Source: an uncultured Sutterella sp. (lineage in GTDB: Bacteria; Pseudomonadota; Gammaproteobacteria; Burkholderiales; Burkholderiaceae_F). From it: a DNA stretch of 62,692 nucleotides. The position numbers and the translations under genes are program-made. The notes under the pieces are model-generated. The model saw only the letters and a list, made by a program, of their open reading frames with translations, was not told the origin of the DNA and did not search any database. The DNA lies in NCBI GenBank assembly GCA_905212345.1, contig CAJMEC010000005.1:1-62692 (forward strand). The letters run 5' to 3'. Of this stretch, positions 1-9,468 are shown one piece after another; the stretch's first letter is position 1, and every line of letters begins with the position of its first letter.

Positions 1-2
1 CA

Positions 3-566
3 CGGTCATTGGAGGGACAGTCTTTGGGTTTCTTTTCGCCACTTGATTGGCCGGCTCCCATATTAAAGGCGAGTGAACCCATTCAAAAATGGCTTTTGAT
101 GCCCAAGCATTGGGTAAAAATTCAGTCAGGAAACGCTTTAGAGAGCATCGAAACTCTAAAAGAAAGGAGCTTTGACGGGGCCATTTTGTGTGGAGATCAC
201 ATTAAACAGTTTGACGATTGGGAAAAGCGTTTAATAACGTTGGGTATTAAAGAAATTTGGGTTGATGCAACGGCAAATGACGAACAGCAAAAAAAGGCAG
301 ACGGTGTTTTTGTGGATGAAGGTCAGAATATTGAAAACGTTATCCATGAACGCTTTGCTGTTAAGGCAGACTGTTTAAATTGGGAAGGTATCGCTCAAAG
401 TGGAGCATTATTTGCTTGGGTTGATCCGGGCATTCGTGTAGCTTCCAGTGCCTGGTTGCGACTCTTGAGTGATAACCCCGTTCCGTTGTATTTAACTAAT
501 GTCAAAATAAACGATGAAAAACTATTGAGACCGCACGGGGCGAACGGTTGGATCGAAACTATTTAG
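3..566 (+). CDS. Nudix hydrolase / ThiE-like fusion protein, C-terminal part (5' partial)
   Basis: The reading frame is open from the window edge, so the N-terminal Nudix domain lies outside. The first visible residues (RSLEGQSLGFFSPLDW, then PILKASEP) resemble the end of the MutT-type Nudix fold as found in betaproteobacterial Nudix-thiamine phosphate synthase fusions. The remaining 150 residues look like a divergent ThiE-type barrel (ILCGDHI, then DGVFVDEGQ), but I cannot see an intact ThiE active site. The gene runs convergently into yacG and overlaps its 3' end by 8 bp. The order coaE - yacG - Nudix is common in Betaproteobacteria and supports the call. MutT-like proteins sanitise oxidised nucleotides; a role for the second domain is not shown here. 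Confidence 0.6.
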   Translation, partial: RSLEGQSLGFFSPLDWPAPILKASEPIQKWLLMPKHWVKIQSGNALESIETLKERSFDGAILCGDHIKQFDDWEKRLITLGIKEIWVDATANDEQQKKADGVFVDEGQNIENVIHERFAVKADCLNWEGIAQSGALFAWVDPGIRVASSAWLRLLSDNPVPLYLTNVKINDEKLLRPHGANGWIETI

Positions 567-795
567 CTTTGGTATCGGTTTTCTTTTCTTCTTGAAGATG
601 GGAGAAAAGTTCTTGGGCAAGTTTGTCAGCTTCGCTTTCATTGGTTTGAGCATATGAATTGCCATGAATGACGTAAGCATCGCTTGCCCACTCGCCTAAA
701 TCAATCAATTTGCATCGTTCAGAGCAAAACGGACGCCAAGGATTCTTCTCAGACCATTCCACCGGTTTTTTGCATATAGGGCACTTCACAATCAT
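559..795 (-). CDS. yacG: DNA gyrase inhibitor YacG, zinc-binding
   Basis: This is a 78-residue protein with the YacG four-cysteine zinc site: C5-x2-C8 and C24-x3-C28, within MIVKCPICKKP and PFCSERCKLIDLG. YacG binds the GyrB C-terminal region and inhibits gyrase in E. coli. The size and the LGEWAS motif fit the family. Its start overlaps the coaE stop by 4 bp, so the two genes are probably co-transcribed and translationally coupled. Confidence 0.92.
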   Translation of the reverse strand: MIVKCPICKKPVEWSEKNPWRPFCSERCKLIDLGEWASDAYVIHGNSYAQTNESEADKLAQELFSHLQEEKKTDTKAK

Positions 796-1421
796 ATGGG
801 TACTCCCGCTTTGGGTGATTGTCTTGCCATCGTAAGATAGAAGTCGTGGAGCTTGCGCACTTGTTGGTTAAGTGCATCAAGTGTTGATTCGTTAACAATG
901 ACTTCATTGGCAATAGCCTTACGAGCATCACGTGTTGCTTGCGTTTCAATAATGGCCATAACTTCTTCACGTGACAATTGAGATCGTGTCATGACCCGTT
1001 CAATTTGGGTTTCAACCTCACAATCAATAACTAGAACTCTGTCACATCGGTTTAACCATTGCGGGCTTTCGGCAAGGAGGGGAACAACCAGTACAACGTA
1101 AGGAGCATCAGAATGCTGCGACACGGAGGCCATTGTGACGTTAGCAATAAGGGGATGCAAAATGGCTTCCAGTTTGTGTCTGGCATCGGGATTCGTGAAG
1201 ACAAGCTCACGCATCTTTGCTCGGTCCAATTTACCGGAGGCATCAATAAGTTCATCTCCAAAAGCCTCTCTGATGGCGGGAATAGCCAGTCCATTCGGAG
1301 CAGTAACCGCATGGCTAATTAAATCAGTATCAACCACCGGAACTCCCAAAGTTTCAAAAGCATTGCTTGCTTGAGTTTTTCCGGAGCCGATACCTCCCGT
1401 AAGCCCGACAATCCAAGTCAT
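792..1421 (-). CDS. coaE: dephospho-CoA kinase
   Basis: CoaE phosphorylates dephospho-CoA at the 3'-hydroxyl of the ribose, the last step of coenzyme A synthesis. The P-loop GGIGSGKT is at residues 9-16, followed by the family motif VVDTDLISHAV and the later HPL and VVPLL segments. At 209 residues it has the usual length. It is the first gene of a coaE-yacG pair. The 174 bp upstream, up to the hypE stop, hold no gene that I can see. Confidence 0.95.
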   Translation of the reverse strand: MTWIVGLTGGIGSGKTQASNAFETLGVPVVDTDLISHAVTAPNGLAIPAIREAFGDELIDASGKLDRAKMRELVFTNPDARHKLEAILHPLIANVTMASVSQHSDAPYVVLVVPLLAESPQWLNRCDRVLVIDCEVETQIERVMTRSQLSREEVMAIIETQATRDARKAIANEVIVNESTLDALNQQVRKLHDFYLTMARQSPKAGVPI

Positions 1422-1595
1422 TGTTCAAAAATCCCTGATGATAAATGAAGGTTCTTGAATTATACGTTCTTTGTTTCTGTATTCCTGAACTTAGACAATA
1501 ATAACAACGGAATGTAGGCAGATCATCTTACGGATTGGACGCGGATAAATAAGCCATTATCACAATTCTCTTCGTTTTAAGAATTTGGATGACTG

Positions 1596-2645
1596 TTAAC
1601 AAATTCTCGGCAATTGTTCGCCATTGAGCCAATCAACACTGCGTCGCCCACCTAGTAGCGTTTCCATTTCAACACACCCGGCGTTCTCTTTTGTTACTTC
1701 GCCGATAATACAGGCTTCTTGACCGTGAGGATCAGATTTCATGACTTGCAGGACTTTTAAGCTTTCCTTTTTACTGCAAATCACAATCACTTTTCCTTCG
1801 TTAGCGACAAAAAGGGGATCTAGCCCAAGAAATTCGCAAGCGGCGACGACGGCGGGCTTAACCGGAATCTTTTCTTCATGCAGGAAAATGCCAACACCGC
1901 TTTGGTGAGCAATTTCATTGAGAGTCGCTGCCAATCCTCCGCGAGTTGGATCTCTTAGAACATGTACGTCTGGTGTGACATTGAGAACCGATTCGATTAA
2001 TCTGTTCAAGGGGGCCGTGTCGCTTTCAATTTCAGTTAAAAACGACATATTTTCTCTTTTGGAAAGAATTGCCGTGCCGTGGTCGCCCATTGATCCGGAG
2101 ATAATCACTACGTCTCCCGGTTGGGCATTTCTACCTGATATGGAAAAATCCGTTAGTTTTTCTCCGATACCGGTTGTAGAGATATAGATACCGTCACCGT
2201 GGCCCTTTTCGACGACTTTTGTGTCTCCGGTAACGATGGCAACATTTGCTTCTTTTGCAGCATCGGCCATTGATCGCACGATCTGGTCCAGTTTGGAAAG
2301 TTCAAAACCTTCTTCCAAAATGAAACTGGCCGCAATGTAAAGAGGCTTTGCCCCACACATGGCAACATCGTTAACTGTTCCGCAAATAGCTAGCCGGCCG
2401 ATATCTCCGCCGGGGAAAAATAGAGGTGAAATGACATGAGCATCGCATGACACGGCGACTGGCTTTTGCAGACTAGGCAAAACAGCACCATCATGTCCTT
2501 CATCAAGCCATCGATTGGTGAAATGCCGGGAGAAAATTTCTTCAATCAATTGAGCACTGGCAAGTCCTCCTGCGCCATGTGTCATTTCAATGCGGCCGTG
2601 ACGCAGATCCAATCTACGAACATAATCGGGTTTGACAGAAGACAT
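1596..2645 (-). CDS. hypE: hydrogenase maturation protein HypE (carbamoyl dehydratase)
   Basis: HypE converts a thiocarbamoyl group carried on its C-terminal cysteine to thiocyanate, supplying CN ligands for the NiFe active site. The protein has 349 residues and ends in PRIC, the diagnostic carbamoyl-accepting tail (Cys349). It also has the AIR-synthase-type ATP-binding motifs (EMTHGAGG near residue 22, GTVNDVAMCGAKP near residue 130). It is the last gene of the minus-strand maturation operon, 3 bp after hypD. Confidence 0.97.
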   Translation of the reverse strand: MSSVKPDYVRRLDLRHGRIEMTHGAGGLASAQLIEEIFSRHFTNRWLDEGHDGAVLPSLQKPVAVSCDAHVISPLFFPGGDIGRLAICGTVNDVAMCGAKPLYIAASFILEEGFELSKLDQIVRSMADAAKEANVAIVTGDTKVVEKGHGDGIYISTTGIGEKLTDFSISGRNAQPGDVVIISGSMGDHGTAILSKRENMSFLTEIESDTAPLNRLIESVLNVTPDVHVLRDPTRGGLAATLNEIAHQSGVGIFLHEEKIPVKPAVVAACEFLGLDPLFVANEGKVIVICSKKESLKVLQVMKSDPHGQEACIIGEVTKENAGCVEMETLLGGRRSVDWLNGEQLPRIC

Positions 2646-2648
2646 TAT

Positions 2649-3788
2649 CTATTCCTTATCGTTTAGAACGATTCTATGTTTGGGAGCATAACGCCAGTAA
2701 GCAGCGCAGGCGCCTTCAGAACTGACCATGCAAGCCCCCATCGGATGCGCGGGGGTACAAACCGAGCCGAAAAGTTTGCAATCTAAAGGCTCTTTTTCTC
2801 CTCTGAGAATGGCGCCACAGGCGCAGGCTCTGTTATCCGAGCTATGTCGTTCGGGCATATCAAAGCGTTTTTCAGCATCAAATTGCGAGTACCTTTCACG
2901 CAGTTTCAAAGCTGAAAAAGGAACGTAGCCTAAACCGCGCCATTCGAAAGACTCTCTTAATTCAAAAATTTCATTCATCAAGTCGATAGCCAGTCGGTTA
3001 CCTTCGCGACAGACCGCTCGTGTAAATTCATTTTCTACCTCATGACGTCCCTCATTGACTTGTCGGACCATCATCAAAATAGCTAAAAGCATATCAAGTG
3101 GTTCAAAGCCGGCAATGACCACCGGTTTTCTCCATTTTGCTGAAAAAGGTTCATAAGCTTTAGAACCGATAATAGTGGAGACATGAGCGGGACCGACAAG
3201 CCCGTCAAGCTGTGGAGCGAGGCTTTCTTGTTGAGCGGTCTTTAAGATGTGCTCCATCGCAGCAGGCGTTAGGACATGATTGACGAAAACCGAGAAATTA
3301 TTAAGTCTGAGTCGCTCTGCTATTTGAATAGCAATGGCAGTGGGCGGAGTGGTGGTTTCGAATCCAATGGCAAAAAAGACGACTTGTTTATCTGGATTGG
3401 CCTTCGCTATATTGATTGCATCTATTGGAGAGTAAACCATGCGGACATCACCGCCAAGTGAGCGGCAGTTAAAAAGTGACTGTCCTTTTGATGTTGGCAC
3501 TCGGAGCGTATCAGCGTAAGTACATAAAATAACTTTTTCGTTTAACGCTAAGTCAATAGCCATTTCAATGCGGCCAACCGGTAATACACAGACCGGACAG
3601 CCTGGGCCGTGAATCATTTTTACGTTATCTGGCAAAAGATCCGTTAATCCCCAGCGAGAAAGAACGTGGGTATGACCGCCACAAAATTCCATAAAACGAT
3701 AAAAGCGGGCGGGAATTACCTCTTTGGCAATTTGATTGCTTAGCGCTTTTGCCTTATCACGATCGCGATATTCACTGATGTATTGCAT
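2649..3788 (-). CDS. hypD: hydrogenase maturation protein HypD (iron-sulfur scaffold)
   Basis: HypD is the 4Fe-4S scaffold on which, with HypC, the Fe(CN)2CO group is assembled. Visible motifs are MEFCGGHTH (Cys36), GPGCPVC (Cys64 and Cys67), GFETTTP and the C-terminal cysteine-rich CACGAILRG region that binds the cluster. I chose the ATG at 3788 (MQYISEYRDR), giving 379 residues; an upstream ATG in the same frame would overlap hypC and lies before the conserved part. Only 4 bp separate it from hypC. Confidence 0.96.
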   Translation of the reverse strand: MQYISEYRDRDKAKALSNQIAKEVIPARFYRFMEFCGGHTHVLSRWGLTDLLPDNVKMIHGPGCPVCVLPVGRIEMAIDLALNEKVILCTYADTLRVPTSKGQSLFNCRSLGGDVRMVYSPIDAINIAKANPDKQVVFFAIGFETTTPPTAIAIQIAERLRLNNFSVFVNHVLTPAAMEHILKTAQQESLAPQLDGLVGPAHVSTIIGSKAYEPFSAKWRKPVVIAGFEPLDMLLAILMMVRQVNEGRHEVENEFTRAVCREGNRLAIDLMNEIFELRESFEWRGLGYVPFSALKLRERYSQFDAEKRFDMPERHSSDNRACACGAILRGEKEPLDCKLFGSVCTPAHPMGACMVSSEGACAAYWRYAPKHRIVLNDKE

Positions 3789-3792
3789 AAGC

Positions 3793-4020
3793 TTAGGCTT
3801 TTGCCTCCGAAGGTAATGCATTCAATATTTCCATAGTTTTTCGGGCCTCTTCCTCATCAATGCGGTTTAATGCGAAACCGACATGGACAATAACCCATTG
3901 CTGCTCTTGGGGAGAGTCAATCAAGGAAACATTGACTTCTTTTTCAATCCCATTGAAATCGCACAGAGCGGTTTCATTGTCTATCAGCTTGGTGATCTTT
4001 GCAGGCACGGCCAAACACAT
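3793..4020 (-). CDS. hypC: hydrogenase maturation chaperone HypC
   Basis: This 75-residue protein begins MCLAVPAKI, where Cys2 is the essential iron-coordinating residue of HypC. It carries the Fe(CN)2CO unit with HypD and delivers it to the large-subunit precursor. A second HypC-family protein (HupF) is encoded at 13788, which is usual where the uptake hydrogenase has dedicated maturation factors. Confidence 0.95.
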   Translation of the reverse strand: MCLAVPAKITKLIDNETALCDFNGIEKEVNVSLIDSPQEQQWVIVHVGFALNRIDEEEARKTMEILNALPSEAKA

Positions 4021-4037
4021 ATTTACCTCGATGTAAG

Positions 4038-6374
4038 TTACAAGTCACCGGAGAACTCATATTTTTCAGCACCGCTTTCTAGCATCAGATGCGATAACCA
4101 GACTTGCCCCAAAGCTATACCGCCGTCACCGGACGGTACTTTTTGAGGAAAATAACTCTCGATAGAAAGCTTTCCCAGCTCTCGGACTAAAGCGGCGGTC
4201 AACAGTCTGTTGGCCACGCAACCTCCGGTCAGCATGACGGGCCCTTTGTACTGAAGACGGTCACAGGCCTGATGCACAAGCTGCGCAAGCCCTAATGCCA
4301 GGGTCGCATGAAAATCAGCGGCCAATTGTGACAACCTATCAGTAGAGAGTTCCTTTCCTGCCTGAATAACTTCTTCAAAAAACGGTAGGAAACTAATCCG
4401 ATGATTTTTGATGATAAAACCCTTTTCGTGCGCTTTGGGTTTCATTGTGCTCGCAACGCTTTCGAGCAACATGGCGGCCCTTGCGTCATCGTGTTGGATA
4501 TCACACAATCCGAGCAATGCTGCCATGGCATCAAAAAGTCTGCCGGTGGAAGTGGTCAAAGGCGAAAGCTGAGAATTTTTGACAAGCTGATCGAAATATC
4601 TAGCATTTGGCAAGTCTGGGAAATAGTTATCAATCAGATTCTCTTTGCCTAAGAAAGTCAGCACACTAGCACCCATTCTCCGAGGTTCATGGGCGGCCTT
4701 ATCTCCACCCGGCAACGGAAGCGGTTCAAGAGAGCCCAATCGGTAGAATTTGGAAGAGCGCACTAATAACAGTTCCCCACCCCAAGCCTCATCACTGGGG
4801 CCGAGTCCCACACCGTCCAACGCCAGCCCGACAGTTGTTTCTTTTCGATTGATTTCTGCCATGGCTGCGCCAATGTGGGCAGCATGATGGTAGATAGGAA
4901 CGAAAAGAGCACCATGTTGCTTGGCAACGTGGGCCGCCAATCTTGTACTGGGGAAATCTGGATGAGCGTCTGCTGCAACGATTTCAGGTTTAATTTCGTA
5001 GAGATGGGCCAGATGTGAAATTGCTTCTCGGTAGGCTAGGTCAGTTCGGCTGTTTTCTAAATCACCGATGTGTTGAGTCAAAAAGACATCTTTATCACGG
5101 GTGAGCGCAGCGGTATTTTTAAGGTAAGCGCCAGCGGCCAATGTCGGTTTTAAATCTGTCTCTAACTTGATGGCTTCGGGAGCATAGCCTCTGGAACGTC
5201 GAATAAAAATGGGGGTTTCGCCGATCAAGCGTACGACAGAGTCATCACATCGAACGAGAATATCTCGATTGTGTAGCAGTATGAAGTCCGCAATGCCGCA
5301 GAGCTTTGAACGCGCCTCGTCATTATCGGTGACCAGCGGCTCACCGGAACGGTTTGCTGATGTCATGACCAGTACGGCATCCAAACTCAAATTATCTGTC
5401 CATTGAGCTCCTTCCGGCTTGCCGGCTAAAGAATGAAAAAGTAGCCAATGCAAAGGGGTGTAAGGAAGCATGATTCCTATGTCACTTAACCCGTCAGCAA
5501 TTCCTTTGAGTGAATGTTGATCTTTTCTGGGTAAAAGTGTGATGGGACGGGCAGAGCTTTCCAACACCTCCCGAGCTTTGGGACTGATATTGGTATAAAT
5601 ACTCGCACTGATAGCATTGGCCATCATAACCGCCAGAGCTTTTTCATCACGTCCTTTGCGTTGTCTGAGTTCGGCAACTGCACGAGGATTTTTAGCGTCA
5701 CATACTAGATGAAAACCTCCCAGTCCTTTTACAGCGACAATTTTTCCGTCCTTAATGGCATCAACGGCAAGATCAATCGGATCTCCGTCAATGGGTTGAC
5801 CTTGTATATTTTCAAACCAAAGGTGTGGACCACAAACCGGACAGGCATTGGGCTGAGCATGAAAACGTCTGTCCAGAGGGTCTTTGTACTCTGACAAACA
5901 TTGTTCACACATTTTGAAAGAGGCCATCGTAGTTTGCGGCCTATCGTATGGAAGGTGCTTTGTGATTGTGAACCGAGGGCCGCAGTGCGTGCAATTGGTA
6001 AAGGCATAACGATAACGCCTGTTGCCAGGCGTAAACATATCTTGAAGACAAGCCTTACATGTTGCAGCGTCAGCAGTAATAGCGGTGTTGACTTTTCCTT
6101 CCTGGCTTTCAGTGATTGAGAAATCGGTATAACCTTTGAAATCCACATCGGAAGGATGAATGAAGTCAATTCGAGCCAATGGTGGTTTCTGTTCCCTCAA
6201 AAGTGTCGGAAAACGCGAAACTTGATCTGCATCACCTTCCAAGACGACCCCGACACCTTCGGCATCGTTGAAAACCTCGCCTTTTAGCCCGAGTTCAGTT
6301 GCAATTCGGTAAACAGTCGGACGAAATCCGACTCCCTGAACAAGTCCGTTGATTCGAAAAAATTTTGCGATCAT
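4038..6374 (-). CDS. hypF: carbamoyltransferase HypF
   Basis: HypF transfers a carbamoyl group from carbamoyl phosphate through carbamoyl-AMP to the HypE tail. Domains appear in the expected order. The acylphosphatase motif GLVQGVGFRP is at residues 10-19. Two zinc fingers follow (C106, C109, C128, C131 and C156, C159, C178, C181), then a YrdC-like domain (about 200-380). Last is a Kae1/TobZ-like domain with the metal-binding HHAAH motif. At 778 residues it has normal length. Confidence 0.96.
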   Translation of the reverse strand: MIAKFFRINGLVQGVGFRPTVYRIATELGLKGEVFNDAEGVGVVLEGDADQVSRFPTLLREQKPPLARIDFIHPSDVDFKGYTDFSITESQEGKVNTAITADAATCKACLQDMFTPGNRRYRYAFTNCTHCGPRFTITKHLPYDRPQTTMASFKMCEQCLSEYKDPLDRRFHAQPNACPVCGPHLWFENIQGQPIDGDPIDLAVDAIKDGKIVAVKGLGGFHLVCDAKNPRAVAELRQRKGRDEKALAVMMANAISASIYTNISPKAREVLESSARPITLLPRKDQHSLKGIADGLSDIGIMLPYTPLHWLLFHSLAGKPEGAQWTDNLSLDAVLVMTSANRSGEPLVTDNDEARSKLCGIADFILLHNRDILVRCDDSVVRLIGETPIFIRRSRGYAPEAIKLETDLKPTLAAGAYLKNTAALTRDKDVFLTQHIGDLENSRTDLAYREAISHLAHLYEIKPEIVAADAHPDFPSTRLAAHVAKQHGALFVPIYHHAAHIGAAMAEINRKETTVGLALDGVGLGPSDEAWGGELLLVRSSKFYRLGSLEPLPLPGGDKAAHEPRRMGASVLTFLGKENLIDNYFPDLPNARYFDQLVKNSQLSPLTTSTGRLFDAMAALLGLCDIQHDDARAAMLLESVASTMKPKAHEKGFIIKNHRISFLPFFEEVIQAGKELSTDRLSQLAADFHATLALGLAQLVHQACDRLQYKGPVMLTGGCVANRLLTAALVRELGKLSIESYFPQKVPSGDGGIALGQVWLSHLMLESGAEKYEFSGDL

Positions 6375-6387
6375 ACTGAGCTCTATC

Positions 6388-7203
6388 TCAAAGGGCTGCC
6401 AATGTTTTTTGGGCCTTTAGCCACTTAATCCATTTATCGAGTCCATCTCCCTTAGTTGCAGAAACTCTCAAAATCTGGATTTTGGGATTGACCCTTCGGG
6501 CATATTCTTCGCAAGCATCAATATCGAAATTAACGTACGGCAGAAGATCGATCTTATTGATGATCATGACATCGGAAACGCGGAACATGTCCGGATATTT
6601 CAAAGGTTTATCTTCCCCCTCGGTTACAGACAAAATCACGACTTTATGAGCTTCTCCCAAATCAAATTCCGCCGGACAAACTAAGTTGCCGACATTTTCA
6701 ATGAATAGCACGTTGTTGTCGCTGAGCTCCATGTGACTTAATGCGTGCCGGATCATTTCCGCATCCAAATGACAACCTTTGCCCGTATTGATCTGATGAG
6801 CGTGGGCACCGGTTTGTCGAATTCTGTCTGCATCGTTGCTGGTTTGCTGATCACCTTCAATCACGCTGATGCACAGATCATCCTTTGCCGCTTTAATCGT
6901 CGCACAGAGCAATTCTGTTTTGCCGGAACCGGGACTGGAGACAAAATTAAGCGCCAAGATATGTTTTTGCCGGAACCACTTTCTGTTATCGTTGGCTAAA
7001 GCATTATTACGGGCAAGGATGTCTTCTTCGATACTAATGGCACGTTCTGCCGATATCGAAGAATCGTGTGAATGAGTGGGACCATGTGAATGCTCATGAT
7101 GATGCTCATGATCATCGTGAGTGTGGGTGACCAGATTGCCGTTTTCATCCACATGTGTGTGGGTGTGAGTATGATTGCCTCCGCAGCCGCAAGTTGTACA
7201 CAT
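6388..7203 (-). CDS. hypB: nickel-inserting GTPase HypB with histidine-rich region
   Basis: HypB is the GTPase that, with HypA, inserts nickel into the large subunit. It starts MCTTCGCGG, the high-affinity metal motif, followed by a histidine-rich stretch over about residues 10-50 (alternating TH and HE/HH) that suggests nickel storage. The P-loop SPGSGKT and the NKIDLL guanine-recognition motif are present. The ATG at 7203 is preferred over an in-frame one 18 bp upstream because AAGGAG lies at proper spacing and the MCTTCG motif must be N-terminal. It has 271 residues. Confidence 0.96.
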   Translation of the reverse strand: MCTTCGCGGNHTHTHTHVDENGNLVTHTHDDHEHHHEHSHGPTHSHDSSISAERAISIEEDILARNNALANDNRKWFRQKHILALNFVSSPGSGKTELLCATIKAAKDDLCISVIEGDQQTSNDADRIRQTGAHAHQINTGKGCHLDAEMIRHALSHMELSDNNVLFIENVGNLVCPAEFDLGEAHKVVILSVTEGEDKPLKYPDMFRVSDVMIINKIDLLPYVNFDIDACEEYARRVNPKIQILRVSATKGDGLDKWIKWLKAQKTLAAL

Positions 7204-7227
7204 AAAATTACTCCTTACCAAATTCTT

Positions 7228-7578
7228 TTACAGAGAGTCATCGGCAATAATGTCAATGACCTTAAGTTCAGTTCCGCTCGTTGCCGTTAAATGGAAGCCT
7301 CCGCAAATCGGACAAGCCTCGCCGTATCGCTTCAAAGAAACAGTTTGAGCGCAATCCATACACCAAGCTTTGCCGGGCGGTCGTTCAATGATGAGTTGGG
7401 CGTTTTGCGCGCAGCCCTGTCTGGTGACCGATTGCCAAGCAAAGCGTAAACAGTCAATGTCGACACCAGCCAACTCACCAACCGCAATCCGCACGCTTTT
7501 CACTCGGTTAACGTTGTTGGATTTAGCCGTACGTTCAACAATCTCAATGATGCCTTCAGCAATAGATAGCTCGTGCAT
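7228..7578 (-). CDS. hypA: nickel chaperone HypA
   Basis: This 117-residue protein begins MHELS, with the nickel-binding His2, and has the zinc site C73-x2-C76 and C89-x2-C92. It delivers nickel together with HypB. The ATG at 7578 is chosen because His2 must be next to the start and AGGAGG lies directly upstream. Its A overlaps the stop codon of the preceding hupK-like gene (TGATG), indicating translational coupling. Confidence 0.95.
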   Translation of the reverse strand: MHELSIAEGIIEIVERTAKSNNVNRVKSVRIAVGELAGVDIDCLRFAWQSVTRQGCAQNAQLIIERPPGKAWCMDCAQTVSLKRYGEACPICGGFHLTATSGTELKVIDIIADDSL

Positions 7579-8663
7579 CAACCCTCCTTTTGTGGCCACT
7601 TGACATCTATCTTTGTGCAGGGATCAAATGCGCAGGCAATCAGATTTAATCCGGTGATTACCGATTTGACCGCATTCGATTTTTCTTTAATAAATAGATT
7701 CATTGCATCGACCATTGGACTTTCTTCCTGAAATGCCCATTCTGTCGGTGCCACAATATGAAAGTGCATTTTGTTATGGTCCATTTGCAAAAAATGCATC
7801 AAAGTGCCGCGAGCTGTTTCAACGAGGCCGACTCCCCAGTTATTTCCCAGGTTAATGCTCTTAACGGTAAAGGGAGAGGGGAGGCCGGAGGCAAAATTTT
7901 TTAATTCTTCCAATCTTGCGAGCACCAGGTCTCGAATTGAAAAAGGATCCCTTCTGCCTTTATCTAATTGACTGCGGCAACGAGCCAGCGCACCGGGTAT
8001 GCGAGCACCAACCAGTTGTGGGGATAGAGCCCATTCAGGGTACTCTTGGAGAATACGCAGAAATAATTTGAGGATTTCCCGATTGCTGATTTCTTCCGGA
8101 AAGAGTAACCCTTTGCCATCCAATTGGATATTGTCGAATCGCTCAAACGTGTGCTTGATCGCACCAATGGCTTTCTTTTCGCGAGTAAACCATAAGATAA
8201 CAAGAGCCTTTAAATCCTCGTAGAAAGACTCAAGGGCGGCATTGTCAATGAAGGCACTTTTTGACAGATCCCATAGCCGAGCTCTTAACTCCCCAAGAGT
8301 TTTTAAACATTCCTGACTGACCTTGCCGTGAATAGTGAAAGGTTGCAAATCCATGCTTAAAACACGGACAGTTTCTAAAATGGCTTCTGCCGTAATCAAA
8401 CTCTGAATACCTGTGTTGCAAAACGAAAATCCTTGATTGGGACTTTGGTGAGCGATTGCGTATTGAGCAGCTTTAAAAGCGCTAACTTGTGCAATAGGGC
8501 ATAAGCCAAGAAGGGCCCGAAGAATTTCAGTCGTTTTATCAGCCCCAAGGCTTTCTGCGGTTTGCGCAATAATCCTCGTGCGATGGTTGTGAAGCTCCAC
8601 TTTCAAACCATTTTTTTCTTCGTAAACAAGCAAAGAAACAGAGGAGAAATCAGGGTTTATCAT
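7578..8663 (-). CDS. hupK: HupK/HoxV-like hydrogenase assembly protein (large-subunit-like)
   Basis: This 361-residue protein looks like a degenerate NiFe large subunit. LLGLCPIAQ (Cys55) sits where the large subunit has its first metal-binding pair, and FDPCTK (D347-C349) echoes the C-terminal DPC motif, each keeping only one cysteine. HupK/HoxV proteins are proposed scaffolds for the NiFe cofactor in aerobic or oxygen-tolerant uptake hydrogenase systems. It overlaps the upstream hybE-like gene by 14 bp and the downstream hypA start by 1 bp. Confidence 0.8.
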   Translation of the reverse strand: MINPDFSSVSLLVYEEKNGLKVELHNHRTRIIAQTAESLGADKTTEILRALLGLCPIAQVSAFKAAQYAIAHQSPNQGFSFCNTGIQSLITAEAILETVRVLSMDLQPFTIHGKVSQECLKTLGELRARLWDLSKSAFIDNAALESFYEDLKALVILWFTREKKAIGAIKHTFERFDNIQLDGKGLLFPEEISNREILKLFLRILQEYPEWALSPQLVGARIPGALARCRSQLDKGRRDPFSIRDLVLARLEELKNFASGLPSPFTVKSINLGNNWGVGLVETARGTLMHFLQMDHNKMHFHIVAPTEWAFQEESPMVDAMNLFIKEKSNAVKSVITGLNLIACAFDPCTKIDVKWPQKEG

Positions 8664-9165
8664 TTGCGAGCTTCTCCTTGTTGAAAGTGGTGAAAAAATC
8701 TCGCCGAGACAATTTTTCAGGAATGGTATTGCCAGTGCTAGGCGTTGTACGGGAACGATCGCTTTCGGGTGTAAGCATCAACATCAAAGCTCGGGCTGCA
8801 AAAGCCTCCGCGCTTCGTTGATTGAACAGGGGGTCGATCGGACTCATCAGAGAGCATGCGAGGAATTGCCCCAGTCTATCGCTGGCCATCCCTAGAAAAC
8901 TGAAGGCTCCGGCTGGCAATGTGATCGACTGTATTTTCCCGACTTGAATCTCCGGCCAGTTGCTTTTATTTCCTTGAGCAAGAACCACCAAGATGGACCA
9001 TGGTGTAACGATGGCACCGATCCAATGTTTTTTGAAATTTTGAAAACCGATCGAACGCACTTGTAGTCCATTATGGCAAATGGGCAAACCTTTCATGCGA
9101 TTGTTGAAAATGAGCTGAAATTCGGCTTCAAAATCAGATGCTGGACAGTGGTTAATATTGGTCAC
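8650..9165 (-). CDS. hybE: HybE/HoxT-family hydrogenase assembly chaperone
   Basis: First gene of the maturation operon. The N-terminal half matches the HybE pattern: FNNRMKGLPICHNGLQV, then GFQNFKKHW and the TPWSILVVLAQG segment. A C-terminal extension containing LSRRDFFTTF resembles the twin-Arg-like tail seen in some HupJ/HoxT proteins. HybE-type chaperones bind the Tat signal of the small subunit or assist large-subunit folding. The start at 9165 faces the hydrogenase structural operon across a 303-bp divergent spacer. Confidence 0.75.
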   Translation of the reverse strand: MTNINHCPASDFEAEFQLIFNNRMKGLPICHNGLQVRSIGFQNFKKHWIGAIVTPWSILVVLAQGNKSNWPEIQVGKIQSITLPAGAFSFLGMASDRLGQFLACSLMSPIDPLFNQRSAEAFAARALMLMLTPESDRSRTTPSTGNTIPEKLSRRDFFTTFNKEKLANDKP

Positions 9166-9468
9166 TTTTCACCTTTTGCAACATACGAGTTCAGCGTACT
9201 CTTAAATAGGCTGAAAAGTGCGCATAAAATCGTACCGTTTTGGCTATTTTTGTGAAAGTTTTATCAAAAAATAAGCTTTTTAAACGCAGATATAACAAAA
9301 TAAGCAAAACATACCTCTTTGGTGTAATAAAAGAAGTCGTTTGCTTCTAAGTATTCGAGTTTTCATACCATACAATCTAAATTAAGAACGCGAGAGCGTG
9401 CAATAAAGCGGGCCTATTTTCGTTTGGCTGGACTCCATGCGAAATAAAAGGCAAAGGAGAATCCCCTT
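9166..9468. promoter_or_regulatory. divergent spacer between hydrogenase maturation and structural operons
   Basis: This 303-bp AT-rich spacer must hold the promoters of both operons. I see a CACTTTTC/GAAAAGTG inverted pair (about 9163-9170 and 9212-9219) close to the maturation-operon start, and an AGAAG/CTTCT pair near 9331-9349. No convincing -24/-12 sigma-54 site, FNR site or strong -35/-10 pair stands out. The ribosome-binding site AAAGGAG at about 9453-9459 precedes the small-subunit ATG. Confidence 0.4.

Noticed and set aside
1052..1374. Several ORFs on both strands inside coaE
   Set aside because: They are shadows of the coaE frame without ribosome-binding sites or recognisable protein features.
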